A program made the translations under genes and the position numbers. From contig NZ_JARVWS010000003.1 of NCBI RefSeq assembly GCF_029846275.1, forward strand, positions 1 through 64,000: a stretch of 64,000 nt of DNA. Reading direction: 5' to 3'. Positions 20,188 through 27,716 of this stretch are shown one piece after another (position 1 is the first letter of the stretch; every line of letters starts with the position of its first letter). This stretch comes from Nocardioides sp. CER19 (GTDB taxonomy: Bacteria; Actinomycetota; Actinomycetes; Propionibacteriales; Nocardioidaceae). The notes under the pieces are model-generated. The model saw only the letters and a program-made list of their open reading frames with translations. It did no database searches and was not told the origin of the DNA.

Positions 20188-20938
20188 GCGGACCGACCTG
20201 CCCCTGGACGACGAGGGCCTGATCCGCCTCCAGAAGCTGCTCGCCCTGGCCGGGATCGCCTCGCGTCGCCGCAGCGAGGAGCTGATGCTCGATGGCGAGG
20301 TCCAGGTCAACGGCGAGGTCGTCACCCGGCTCGGCACCAAGGTGAACCCCGCGACCGACGTCATCCGCGTCTCCGGCAGGCGCCTGCCGCCGATCTCCGA
20401 GAAGGTCTACCTCGCCCTCAACAAGCCACGCGGCGTCGTCTCGACGATGTCCGACCCCGAGGGGCGCCGGACGCTCCAGGACCTGGTCGCCGACCGTCCC
20501 GAGCGGTTGTTCCACGTCGGCCGTCTCGACACCGACACCTCCGGCCTGATCATCCTCACCAATGACGGCGACTTCGCGCAGCGGCTGGCGCACCCGTCCT
20601 ACGAGGTCGACAAGACGTACGTCGCGGAGGTCACCGGCCAGCTGTTCCCGCGGGTCCTCAAGCAGCTGCTGGAGGGCGTCACGCTCGAGGACGGTCCGGT
20701 CACGGTCTCGAAGGCTCGCATCGTCGAGGCGTCACCGGCGAAGTCGATCGTCGAGCTGGTGATCCACGAGGGCCGCAACCGCATCGTGCGCCGCCTGCTC
20801 GATCACGTCGGCCACCCGGTCACCCGGCTCACCCGGACCCGGATCGGCCCGGTCGCGCTGGGCCGGCTCAAGCAGGGCGAGCTGCGCGACCTCACGACCG
20901 ACGAGCTGGGCGAGCTCCTGGACGCCACCCAGCTGTAG
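20180..20938 (+). CDS. rluB: 23S rRNA pseudouridine synthase RluB-type
   Basis: A 252-aa pseudouridine synthase of the RsuA/RluB family modifying 23S rRNA near position 2605 by homology. The N-terminal S4 domain starts IRLQKLLALAGIASRRRSEE. The catalytic motif is HVGRLDTDTSGLIILTNDG near residue 113, with the nucleophile Asp in GRLDxDTSG. NKPRGVVSTMSDPEGRRT and HEGRNRIVRRLLDHVGHPV are also typical. It overlaps scpB by 8 nt. The position equals Rv1711. Confidence 0.93.
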   Translation: MTERTDLPLDDEGLIRLQKLLALAGIASRRRSEELMLDGEVQVNGEVVTRLGTKVNPATDVIRVSGRRLPPISEKVYLALNKPRGVVSTMSDPEGRRTLQDLVADRPERLFHVGRLDTDTSGLIILTNDGDFAQRLAHPSYEVDKTYVAEVTGQLFPRVLKQLLEGVTLEDGPVTVSKARIVEASPAKSIVELVIHEGRNRIVRRLLDHVGHPVTRLTRTRIGPVALGRLKQGELRDLTTDELGELLDATQL

Positions 20939-20989
20939 GGGTCGGGCTCGGTACCCTTCTCGGGCAGACACCCGAGGCGAGGAGCAACC

Positions 20990-21124
20990 GTGGCAGTCAG
21001 GGCCGTCCGAGGCGCGACCCAGCTCGACGTCGACGACGAGCAGCACACCTCCGACCGCGTGGCGCTGCGAGGTACCGCGCACCTGCGCCGCGACCTGACG
21101 CCGGTCCGCGACGAAGATGACTGA
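20990..21124 (+). pseudogene. aroH: aroH-type chorismate mutase with a large in-frame internal deletion
   Basis: A 44-aa frame begins like AroH chorismate mutase (VRAVRGATQLDVDDEQH, compare VERDTEEE-type starts in Bacillus AroH). It then jumps to what looks like the AroH C-terminus (VALRGTAHLRRDLTPV, compare HVYLxxAVVLRPDLSL). About 75–80 central residues of the usual 120–127 are missing, including those carrying the active-site Arg63, Cys75, Glu78 and Arg90 (Bacillus numbering); Arg7 survives. A good Shine-Dalgarno (GGAG, 7 nt before GTG) and the 8-nt overlap with tyrA are kept. The product cannot be an active AroH mutase. The gene may persist only to couple translation of tyrA. Confidence 0.7.
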
Positions 21125-22199
21125 CCAGCGGCTCCTGACCGGCCCCGTCGAGATCGTCGGGACCGGTCTCCTCGGGACCTCGATCGCGCTGGCGCTGCGT
21201 CGCGCCGGGATCGACGTCCTCCTCTCCGACGTCTCGAGCGAACATGTGCGCACCGCCTCCGGGCTCGGCGCCGGCCGGCCCCGGACCGCCGAGGACCGAC
21301 CGCAGCTCGTCGTGGTCGCCGTACCGCCCGACCTGCTCGGCGCCGTCATCGCGCAGGCGCTCGACCGGACCGCCGCCGTCGACGGCGCCGTCGTCACCGA
21401 CGTGGGGAGCGTGAAGACGGCCCCGCTCGCCGCCCTTGCCGGCCACCCCGGCCTGAGCAGGTACGTCGGCAGCCACCCGATGGCCGGCAGCGAGCGCTCC
21501 GGCCCGCTGGCCGCCTCGGCGGCGCTCTTCGACGGCCGCCCGTGGGCGATCACGCCCCACCCCGCCGCCGACCCGTCGGCCGTCGACCTCGTCGAGGAGC
21601 TGGCGCGGCTGTGCGGTGCGGTCGCGGTGCGGCTCACCCCCGCCGAGCACGACCGGGCCGTGGCTCGGATCTCGCACGTGCCGCACCTGGTCGCCGCCCT
21701 CGTCGCGGGGAGGCTCGCGGAGGCACCGGTCGACCACCTCGCACTGTCCGGTCAGGGCGTTCGCGACGTCACGCGGGTCGCGGCCGGCAGCCCCTCGCTC
21801 TACGGCCAGATCGTCTCCGGCAACGCCGCGGCGGTCGGCGAGCTCCTCGTCGAGGTGCGCGCGGACCTGGACCGGCTGATCGCCGCCGTCGCCGGCGGCG
21901 ACCGTGACGGGCTGGAGGTGCTGCTCGCGCAGGGCGTGGCCGGCACCCAGGCGATCCCGGGCAAGCACGGTGTCCCGACCGGTCCGACCCGGTCGGTGTT
22001 CGTCTCCGTGCCCGACCACCCCGGCGAGCTCGCCCGGCTTTTCGCTGACGCGGGGGAGAGCGGCGTCAACATCGAGGACGTGCACATCGACCACGACCCG
22101 GGCCGTCCCGTGGGTCTCGTGGAGCTGCTCGTCGACGACACCCGCGCCGAGCACCTCCTCAGCTCGCTCGAATCCCGTGGATGGGTCACGCACCGGTAG
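21117..22199 (+). CDS. tyrA: Prephenate dehydrogenase
   Basis: A 360-aa prephenate dehydrogenase of tyrosine synthesis (prephenate + NAD+ to 4-hydroxyphenylpyruvate). The Rossmann motif is VEIVGTGLLGTSIALALRRA at residue 11. The catalytic His segment is GSHPMAGSERSG near 122, and HDRAVARISHVPHLVAAL is also conserved. An ACT domain at the C-terminus (FVSVPDHPGELARLFADAGE, residues about 297–350) suggests feedback by an aromatic amino acid. Order aroH(remnant)-tyrA-cmk-plsC-der is the common actinobacterial one. Confidence 0.93.
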   Translation: MTDQRLLTGPVEIVGTGLLGTSIALALRRAGIDVLLSDVSSEHVRTASGLGAGRPRTAEDRPQLVVVAVPPDLLGAVIAQALDRTAAVDGAVVTDVGSVKTAPLAALAGHPGLSRYVGSHPMAGSERSGPLAASAALFDGRPWAITPHPAADPSAVDLVEELARLCGAVAVRLTPAEHDRAVARISHVPHLVAALVAGRLAEAPVDHLALSGQGVRDVTRVAAGSPSLYGQIVSGNAAAVGELLVEVRADLDRLIAAVAGGDRDGLEVLLAQGVAGTQAIPGKHGVPTGPTRSVFVSVPDHPGELARLFADAGESGVNIEDVHIDHDPGRPVGLVELLVDDTRAEHLLSSLESRGWVTHR

Positions 22200-22202
22200 G
22201 GT
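22197..22202 (+). promoter_or_regulatory. -10 element TAGGGT overlapping the tyrA stop codon
   Basis: The TAG stop of tyrA forms the first half of TAGGGT, which ends 8 nt before the GTG of cmk. It suggests an internal leaderless promoter at cmk. Confidence 0.5.
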
Positions 22203-22210
22203 GAGGGCCC

Positions 22211-22900
22211 GTGAGCAGCACCCTTCCCGGCCTCGTGATCGCTGTCGACGGCACCTCCGGCTCCGGCAAGTCGAGCACGTCGCGTGGCGTCGCCGACCGG
22301 CTCGGGCTGCGGTACCTCGACACCGGCGCGATGTACCGCGCCATGACCTGGTGGATGCTCTCCCACGCCGTGGACGCCCATGACGCCTCGGCCGTCGCCG
22401 CGCACGTCGGCGACCCGGTGATCGTGTCCGGCACCGACCCGCTGGCCCCCATGATCACCCTCGACGGCAAGGACGTCTCCGAGGAGATCCGCAGCGAGGC
22501 CGTCAACGGGTGCGTGTCGCCGGTCGCGACCGTGCCCGAGGTGCGGGCCCGGCTGATCGCCCTGCAGCGCGCGGTGATCGCGGACGCCCTCGACGGCGCC
22601 GGCATCGTGGTCGAGGGCCGCGACATCGGCACCGCGGTCTGGCCCGACGCCGAGCTCAAGGTCTTCGTGACCGCCGACCCCGCCGCCCGCGCCGCGCGCC
22701 GGGCGCTGGAGGAGGGCGGCAGCGACGCGGCCGCCGTACGCGCCTCGCTGGAGAGCCGGGACCGCATCGACTCCACCCAGGGTGGGCTGGCCGTCCCGGA
22801 CGGCGCGGTGCACGTCGACACCACGCCGTACTCGCTCGACGAGGTCATCGACCAGGTCGTCGCGCTCGCCAAGGGTGTGGCGGAGCGTGCACGGTCCTGA
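22211..22900 (+). CDS. cmk: Cytidylate kinase
   Basis: A 229-aa (d)CMP kinase. The P-loop VIAVDGTSGSGKSSTSRGVA is at residue 8, followed by the nucleotide monophosphate segment LRYLDTGAMYRAMT. The conserved GRDIGTAVWPDAELKVFVTA, R-R-A-L and DSTQGGLAVPDGAVHVDTT segments are all present. It supplies CDP for nucleotide and phospholipid synthesis. The start is GTG 22211. The end overlaps plsC by 14 nt. Confidence 0.94.
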   Translation: MSSTLPGLVIAVDGTSGSGKSSTSRGVADRLGLRYLDTGAMYRAMTWWMLSHAVDAHDASAVAAHVGDPVIVSGTDPLAPMITLDGKDVSEEIRSEAVNGCVSPVATVPEVRARLIALQRAVIADALDGAGIVVEGRDIGTAVWPDAELKVFVTADPAARAARRALEEGGSDAAAVRASLESRDRIDSTQGGLAVPDGAVHVDTTPYSLDEVIDQVVALAKGVAERARS

Positions 22901-23666
22901 CCTGCCGCGCACCGACGGCGTGCGCCACCCTCCTCGCTACCTGCTCAACAACCCGGTCCTGCGGCCGCTCGCCCAGCGCCTGATCGCTCGCCGGTACGAC
23001 GTCCACATCGCCGGCCAGGAGCACTTTCCGCGCAGCGGCCCGGTCGTCGTGGCGGCGAACCACATCGGCTGGCTCGACGGGCCCCTGCTGGGCATCGTGC
23101 TGCCACGCCCGGTGCACGCCCTGACCAAGCTCGACATGTTCACAGGCAAGACCGGGGCGTTCCTCCAGCACACCGGGCAGATCCCGGTCGACCGCTTCCA
23201 TCCCGACCCGGCCGCGGTGAAGACGGCGCTGCGCGTGCTCCGCGCGGGCAACGCGGTGGGCATCTTCCCGGAGGGCACCCGCGGCGACGGCGAGGTGCGC
23301 CGGTTCCACCGGGGCGCGGCCTACCTGGCCCTCGTCACCGGCGCGCCGGTCCTGCCGGTCGCGTTCTTCGGCACCCGCCTGCCCGGCGGCGGCAACGAGT
23401 CGCGGCCGCCGGTCGGCAGCCGGATCGATGTCATCATGGGGGCACCGGTGGCGGTCGAGCAGCAGCCGTGGCCACGGACCAGGGAACAACTCGACGACGT
23501 GTCACGGTTGCTCCAGGAGCGGCTGCGCGAGCACCTGCTCGCGACCCGTGCCGCCACCGGCCTGGAGCTGCCGGGTCCGATGCCCGCGCACGAGCGCGAG
23601 CCGGACCCCGCGACCGCCGTCACCCCCGAGCACCACCCGTCCCGCACCGAGGAGCACGATGACTGA
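22887..23666 (+). CDS. 1-acyl-glycerol-3-phosphate acyltransferase (PlsC family)
   Basis: A 259-aa membrane-associated acyltransferase that adds an acyl chain to lysophosphatidic acid or a similar acceptor. The HX4D box is [12 protein letters not shown] near residue 54. The second block is [20 protein letters not shown] near 125 and the third is [13 protein letters not shown] 22887, with a GGAG just upstream, begins inside cmk; upstream in-frame codons are antisense-like and unconserved. The tail after residue 210 is hydrophilic and variable. Exact acceptor is not decidable from sequence. Confidence 0.87.
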   Translation: MHGPDLPRTDGVRHPPRYLLNNPVLRPLAQRLIARRYDVHIAGQEHFPRSGPVVVAANHIGWLDGPLLGIVLPRPVHALTKLDMFTGKTGAFLQHTGQIPVDRFHPDPAAVKTALRVLRAGNAVGIFPEGTRGDGEVRRFHRGAAYLALVTGAPVLPVAFFGTRLPGGGNESRPPVGSRIDVIMGAPVAVEQQPWPRTREQLDDVSRLLQERLREHLLATRAATGLELPGPMPAHEREPDPATAVTPEHHPSRTEEHDD

Positions 23667-25041
23667 GCACGACGCCGACCCGATCGAGTGGATCGGGGAG
23701 GAGACCGAGGGCGCCGCGGTGGGGCCCGTCCCGGTGCTCGCCGTCGTCGGCCGCCCCAACGTGGGCAAGTCGACCCTCGTCAACCGGATCATCGGCCGCC
23801 GCGAGGCGGTGGTCGAGGACCGCCCGGGCGTGACCCGCGACCGCGTGTCCTACGACGCCGAGTGGAGCGGGCGGGCATTCACCATCGTCGACACCGGCGG
23901 CTGGGACCCCGACGCCCGCGGCCTCGCCGAGCGGATCGCCGCCCAGGCCGAGATGGCGGTCAGCCTCGCCGACGCGGTCATGTTCGTGGTCGACGCGACC
24001 ATCGGCATCACCGATGCCGACGAGGCGGTCGTCAAGGTGCTCCGCCGCTCCGGCAAGCCGGTCGTCCTTGCTGCCAACAAGGTCGACGACATGCGCGCCG
24101 AGAGCGAGGCGTACGGACTGTGGAACCTCGGCCTCGGTGAGCCCTATCCGGTGTCCGCGCTGCACGGCCGCGGCTCCGGCGACCTGCTCGACGCGATCCT
24201 CGCCGCGCTGCCCGAGCCGCCGCCGGTGGCCGAGGGCACCGAGGTCGGCGGACCCCGCCGCATCGCGATCGTAGGCCGGCCGAACGTCGGCAAGTCCTCG
24301 CTGCTCAACAAGCTGGCCGGCGAGGAGCGCGTGGTCGTCGACAACGTGGCAGGCACGACCGTCGACCCGGTCGACGAGCTGGTCCAGCTGGGTGACCGCA
24401 CCTGGCGCTTCATCGACACCGCCGGCATCCGCAAGCGGGTCAAGGAGGCGTCGGGGCACGAGTACTACGCGTCGCTGCGGACCTCGACGGCCATCGACCG
24501 CGCCGAGGTCGCCGTGCTGGTCCTCGACGCCGACCAGAACATCGCCGAGCAGGACGTGCGGATCCTCCAGACCGTCCGCGAGGCCGGCCGCGCGCTCGTC
24601 ATCGCGTTCAACAAGTGGGACCTGGTCGACGACGAGCGGCGCTACTACCTCGAGCGCGAGATCGAGCGTGAGCTCGTGCAGGTGCAGTGGGCGCCGCGGA
24701 TCAACATCACCGCCCGCACGGGGTGGCACATCGACCGGCTCGTTCCCGCGCTGGACAAGGCGCTCGAGGGCTGGGAGACCCGGATCGGCACCGGCGCGCT
24801 CAACACGTTCCTCGGTCGGCTGGTCTCCGAGCACCCGCACCCGGTGCGCGGCGGCAAGCAGCCCAAGATCCTCTTCGGGACGCAGCCGAGCAGCGCGCCG
24901 CCGACGTTCATCCTCTTCACGTCGGGCAAGCTCGAGGCGTCGTACGAGCGCTTCATCGAGCGGCGCCTGCGCGAGGAGTTCGGGTTCGTCGGCACGCCGA
25001 TCGTGCTCCAGCAGCGGGTGCGGGAGAAGCGCAAGCGCTGA
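23659..25041 (+). CDS. der: Ribosome assembly GTPase Der
   Basis: A double-Era GTPase of 460 aa required for 50S assembly. There are two full G domains: G1 [18 protein letters not shown] with NKVD (AANKVDDM) in the first, and [20 protein letters not shown] with NKWD (AFNKWDLV) in the second. A KH-like C-terminal domain ends [23 protein letters not shown] 23659 overlaps the plsC stop by 8 nt and begins about 25 residues before the first G domain. It ends the conserved operon (Rv1713 position). Confidence 0.96.
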   Translation: MTEHDADPIEWIGEETEGAAVGPVPVLAVVGRPNVGKSTLVNRIIGRREAVVEDRPGVTRDRVSYDAEWSGRAFTIVDTGGWDPDARGLAERIAAQAEMAVSLADAVMFVVDATIGITDADEAVVKVLRRSGKPVVLAANKVDDMRAESEAYGLWNLGLGEPYPVSALHGRGSGDLLDAILAALPEPPPVAEGTEVGGPRRIAIVGRPNVGKSSLLNKLAGEERVVVDNVAGTTVDPVDELVQLGDRTWRFIDTAGIRKRVKEASGHEYYASLRTSTAIDRAEVAVLVLDADQNIAEQDVRILQTVREAGRALVIAFNKWDLVDDERRYYLEREIERELVQVQWAPRINITARTGWHIDRLVPALDKALEGWETRIGTGALNTFLGRLVSEHPHPVRGGKQPKILFGTQPSSAPPTFILFTSGKLEASYERFIERRLREEFGFVGTPIVLQQRVREKRKR

Positions 25042-25078
25042 CTTCGCCAGAAGTAGATCCTGGGCGTCGCGTGGCCGC

Positions 25079-25084
25079 TAGCCT
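25079..25084 (+). promoter_or_regulatory. -10 element TAGCCT of the GGDEF gene
   Basis: TAGCCT ends 6 nt before GTG 25091 and no Shine-Dalgarno is visible. The transcript is probably leaderless. Confidence 0.5.
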
Positions 25085-25090
25085 CCTGCC

Positions 25091-26269
25091 GTGCTGGATA
25101 CGGTCACGCTGCGAGTGGCGTTCGGACTCATCGCCCTCTGCGGTCTCGTGCTGTTCTACGCTGCGGCCTACCGTCCGACCCGGTCGGCGTTCAGTGGCTG
25201 GTGGGTGCTGTCGCTGCTGTGCTTCCTGTGCAGCTCGAGCCTGTTCCTCTCCGACAACACCTCGCTGCAGGCCGTCGGCGAGCCGCTGGGCAAGATGTTC
25301 TCCGTCCTCGGGTCGGCGTGCGTCTGGGCGGCCGCCTCGTCGATGCGCGAGACGATGCGCGACCGTCGGCTGCCGGCCACCTGGATGGTCGTGCCGCCCG
25401 TCGTCGTCCTCCTGATCGCGCTGCTCGACGACCCCGCGGACAAGGTGTGGGGAGGCGGCGCGGCCCTGCTCGCCGGGATGACCGGCTACTTCGCGCTCAG
25501 CGCCCGAGACATGTGGCTGACCTGGCACGAGCGCCCCGTCGGCGGTCGTCGCGACGCGGCGTACGACGCCGCCGTGATCTCGATGACCGCGCTGTCGGTG
25601 CTGGTGGCCGCGTTCTACCTCCTTCGTCTGCTCCTGTTCGTCGCCTTCGGGCCGGACTCCCAGGTGTTCGAGAAGGTCGTCGGCTCGCAGCCGACCACGC
25701 TCGCGCTGATGCTGCTGCTCGTGACCGTGACGTTCAACATGTCGTCGCTGTCGCAGGCGCAGCTGACCCGGGAGCTGCAGGTCGCCGCGAGCCAGGACCC
25801 GCTCACCGGATTGCTCAACCGTGCCGCGTTCCGCCAACGGGTCGAGGAGCTGATGACGTCCGCGCACCGACGCGCCGTGTGCGGCTATCTGGTGATGTCG
25901 GACTTCGACGACTTCAAGCTCCTCAACGACCACTACGGGCACGCGACCGGCGACGCCGTGCTGACCGCCTTCGGCGCCGCCTGCACCGCCGAGCTGCGCC
26001 AGCGGGACCTCGCTGCGCGGATCGGAGGCGACGAGTTCGTCCTGCTGCTGGAGGAGCGCTCCGACCGCAGGCCGGAGGATGTCCTGCAGGCCGTCAACAA
26101 GCGCCTCGAGGCCGGCGCTGCCCGTGGTGCCCACCCCCTGCCGACCGTCAGCTTCGGGATCTCCGAGCTCGACCCGAAGGACGGCCTGGACGCGTGCCTG
26201 GCCCGCGCCGACGCGGCGCTCTACCGGGCCAAGGGGAGCGGGTTCGGCGCCGTTGTCCGCGCCGACTGA
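25091..26269 (+). CDS. Membrane-bound GGDEF diguanylate cyclase
   Basis: A 392-aa protein with about six or seven membrane helices in residues 5–225 (for example LRVAFGLIALCGLVLFYAAA and VVPPVVVLLIALLD). A GGDEF domain covers about 232–390. The domain starts with SQDPLTGLLNRAAFRQRV, and the active-site loop is intact as RIGGDEFVLLLEE, so diguanylate cyclase activity is likely. No clear RxxD inhibitory site is seen just upstream of the motif. It stands alone after der. Confidence 0.88.
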   Translation: MLDTVTLRVAFGLIALCGLVLFYAAAYRPTRSAFSGWWVLSLLCFLCSSSLFLSDNTSLQAVGEPLGKMFSVLGSACVWAAASSMRETMRDRRLPATWMVVPPVVVLLIALLDDPADKVWGGGAALLAGMTGYFALSARDMWLTWHERPVGGRRDAAYDAAVISMTALSVLVAAFYLLRLLLFVAFGPDSQVFEKVVGSQPTTLALMLLLVTVTFNMSSLSQAQLTRELQVAASQDPLTGLLNRAAFRQRVEELMTSAHRRAVCGYLVMSDFDDFKLLNDHYGHATGDAVLTAFGAACTAELRQRDLAARIGGDEFVLLLEERSDRRPEDVLQAVNKRLEAGAARGAHPLPTVSFGISELDPKDGLDACLARADAALYRAKGSGFGAVVRAD

Positions 26270-26311
26270 GAGAGGCCTCGTCCCCCTCTTCTTCCGGCGG
26301 ACGTCGGGACT

Positions 26312-26317
26312 TATGAT
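26312..26317 (+). promoter_or_regulatory. -10 element TATGAT of the glycerophosphotransferase-like gene
   Basis: The near-consensus TATGAT ends 6 nt before GTG 26324, predicting a leaderless transcript. Confidence 0.6.
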
Positions 26318-26323
26318 TCGCGC

Positions 26324-27469
26324 GTGCTGAAGCCCGATGTGATCGCCTACTTCGGGGACGACCCGACCCGGATCTACCAGCTGCTCCAGTGGCTGCCGGT
26401 GCTCGAACGCCTCGATCAGGTCCATCGCGTCGCCGTCGTGCTCCGCGATCCGGAGACCGCCGTCGTCGCCGAGCAGTGCACCAGCCTCCCGGTCCTGGTA
26501 GCGGCGGAGTTCGCCGAGCTGGTCGACCTCTACGAGCAGCTCGACGCCAAGGTCGCCGTCTACTGCAACAACGGGATGCGCAACTTCCAGTCGCTGCTCA
26601 ACGGACGCATGCTCCACGCCCACATCAACCACGGTGAGAGCGACAAGCAGAGCATGGTGAGCAACAACGCCAAGGCCTACGACAGGGTGTTCGTGGCCGG
26701 CGAGGCCGCCGTGCAGCGCCACCTCGCCGGCTTGATGGAGCTCGACGCCTCGAAGCTCGTCCGCATCGGCCGCCCGCAGCTCGACCTCCGGCCGGAGCCG
26801 ATCCTCGCGGAGGCCGGCCGACGGACCGTGCTCTACGCGCCCACCTGGGAGGGGGACGCGGACTACAACGACTACACCTCGGTCGACGTCTTCGGCCCGG
26901 CGATCGTGCGCTCGATCCTCTCCGTCCCCGACGTGCGGCTGGTCTACAAGCCGCACCCGAAGATCACCACCAGTCTCACGCCGGCCATCTGGGAGAACCA
27001 CCGGATGATGCTCGCGATGATCGCCGACGCGGCCCGGCTCGACCCGCAGGCCGGCCACGTCGCCGTCACGGAGGGAGACATCCTCGCGGTGATGCCCAGT
27101 TGCGACGCCATGGTCACCGACGTGTCGTCCGTCGGCCTCGACTGGCTCTACCTGCGCACCGAGAAGCCGATCTTCGTCACCGACCGCCACCACGACGGCG
27201 AGCGGCTCCGCCAAGAGGTGCCGGTCAGCCGCTGCGCCGACGTCGTCGACGTCGACAACCTCGCCGACCTCACGTCACTGCTGACCGCGCGGCTCGACCA
27301 CGACGAGCACCTGCTCGCCCGGGTCGCGATGCGACACCACTACTTCGACGACGTACGCGTGGGGGAGAGCACCGACCGGTTCCTCACCGAGGTCGGCGCC
27401 CTCGTCGCACTGCGCGACCAGCTGATCGGCGTGGGGCCCGCACTGGGCGACGAGGTCCTGCCCGCTTGA
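26324..27469 (+). CDS. CDP-glycerol glycerophosphotransferase-like protein
   Basis: A 381-aa protein with the GT-B fold signatures of the TagB/TagF family. These are HINHGESDKQSMVSNNAKAY near residue 105, VLYAPTWEGDADYNDY near 170, VYKPHPKI near 207 and VTDVSSVGLDWLYLRTEKPI near 265. Family members transfer glycerol-phosphate or related polyol-phosphate units in wall teichoic acid synthesis; the donor here is not known. No membrane segment is present, so it would act at the cytoplasmic face. No other teichoic acid gene is beside it. Confidence 0.8.
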   Translation: MLKPDVIAYFGDDPTRIYQLLQWLPVLERLDQVHRVAVVLRDPETAVVAEQCTSLPVLVAAEFAELVDLYEQLDAKVAVYCNNGMRNFQSLLNGRMLHAHINHGESDKQSMVSNNAKAYDRVFVAGEAAVQRHLAGLMELDASKLVRIGRPQLDLRPEPILAEAGRRTVLYAPTWEGDADYNDYTSVDVFGPAIVRSILSVPDVRLVYKPHPKITTSLTPAIWENHRMMLAMIADAARLDPQAGHVAVTEGDILAVMPSCDAMVTDVSSVGLDWLYLRTEKPIFVTDRHHDGERLRQEVPVSRCADVVDVDNLADLTSLLTARLDHDEHLLARVAMRHHYFDDVRVGESTDRFLTEVGALVALRDQLIGVGPALGDEVLPA

Positions 27470-27500
27470 CCCCGATTCCGGGTGAGATGGCGATCTGCGA

Positions 27501-27506
27501 TAGTGT
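27501..27506 (+). promoter_or_regulatory. -10 element TAGTGT of the tRNA-Pro gene
   Basis: TAGTGT lies 24 nt before the mature tRNA 5' end. The transcript would begin at a 6-bp hairpin (GCCTCC/GGAGGC, 27513–27528) just upstream of the tRNA. Confidence 0.45.
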
Positions 27507-27530
27507 TCAGCCGCCTCCTCAGGGAGGCTT

Positions 27531-27604
<74 letters not shown>

Positions 27605-27631
27605 CCGTGTGACGTCGCCGGACCTCACGAG

Positions 27632-27662
27632 ACCCGAACCCACGGAAGTGGGTTCGGGTTTT
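27632..27662 (+). terminator. Rho-independent terminator after tRNA-Pro
   Basis: A 12-bp stem (ACCCGAACCCAC paired with GTGGGTTCGGGT) with GGAA tetraloop is followed directly by a T-run. It is one of the few classical U-tailed terminators in the window. Confidence 0.93.
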
Positions 27663-27716
27663 GGGCATTTTCGAGGCGGGCAGGCCTCGCGCGCGCCAGG
27701 GGCCGCCGGAGCCAGC

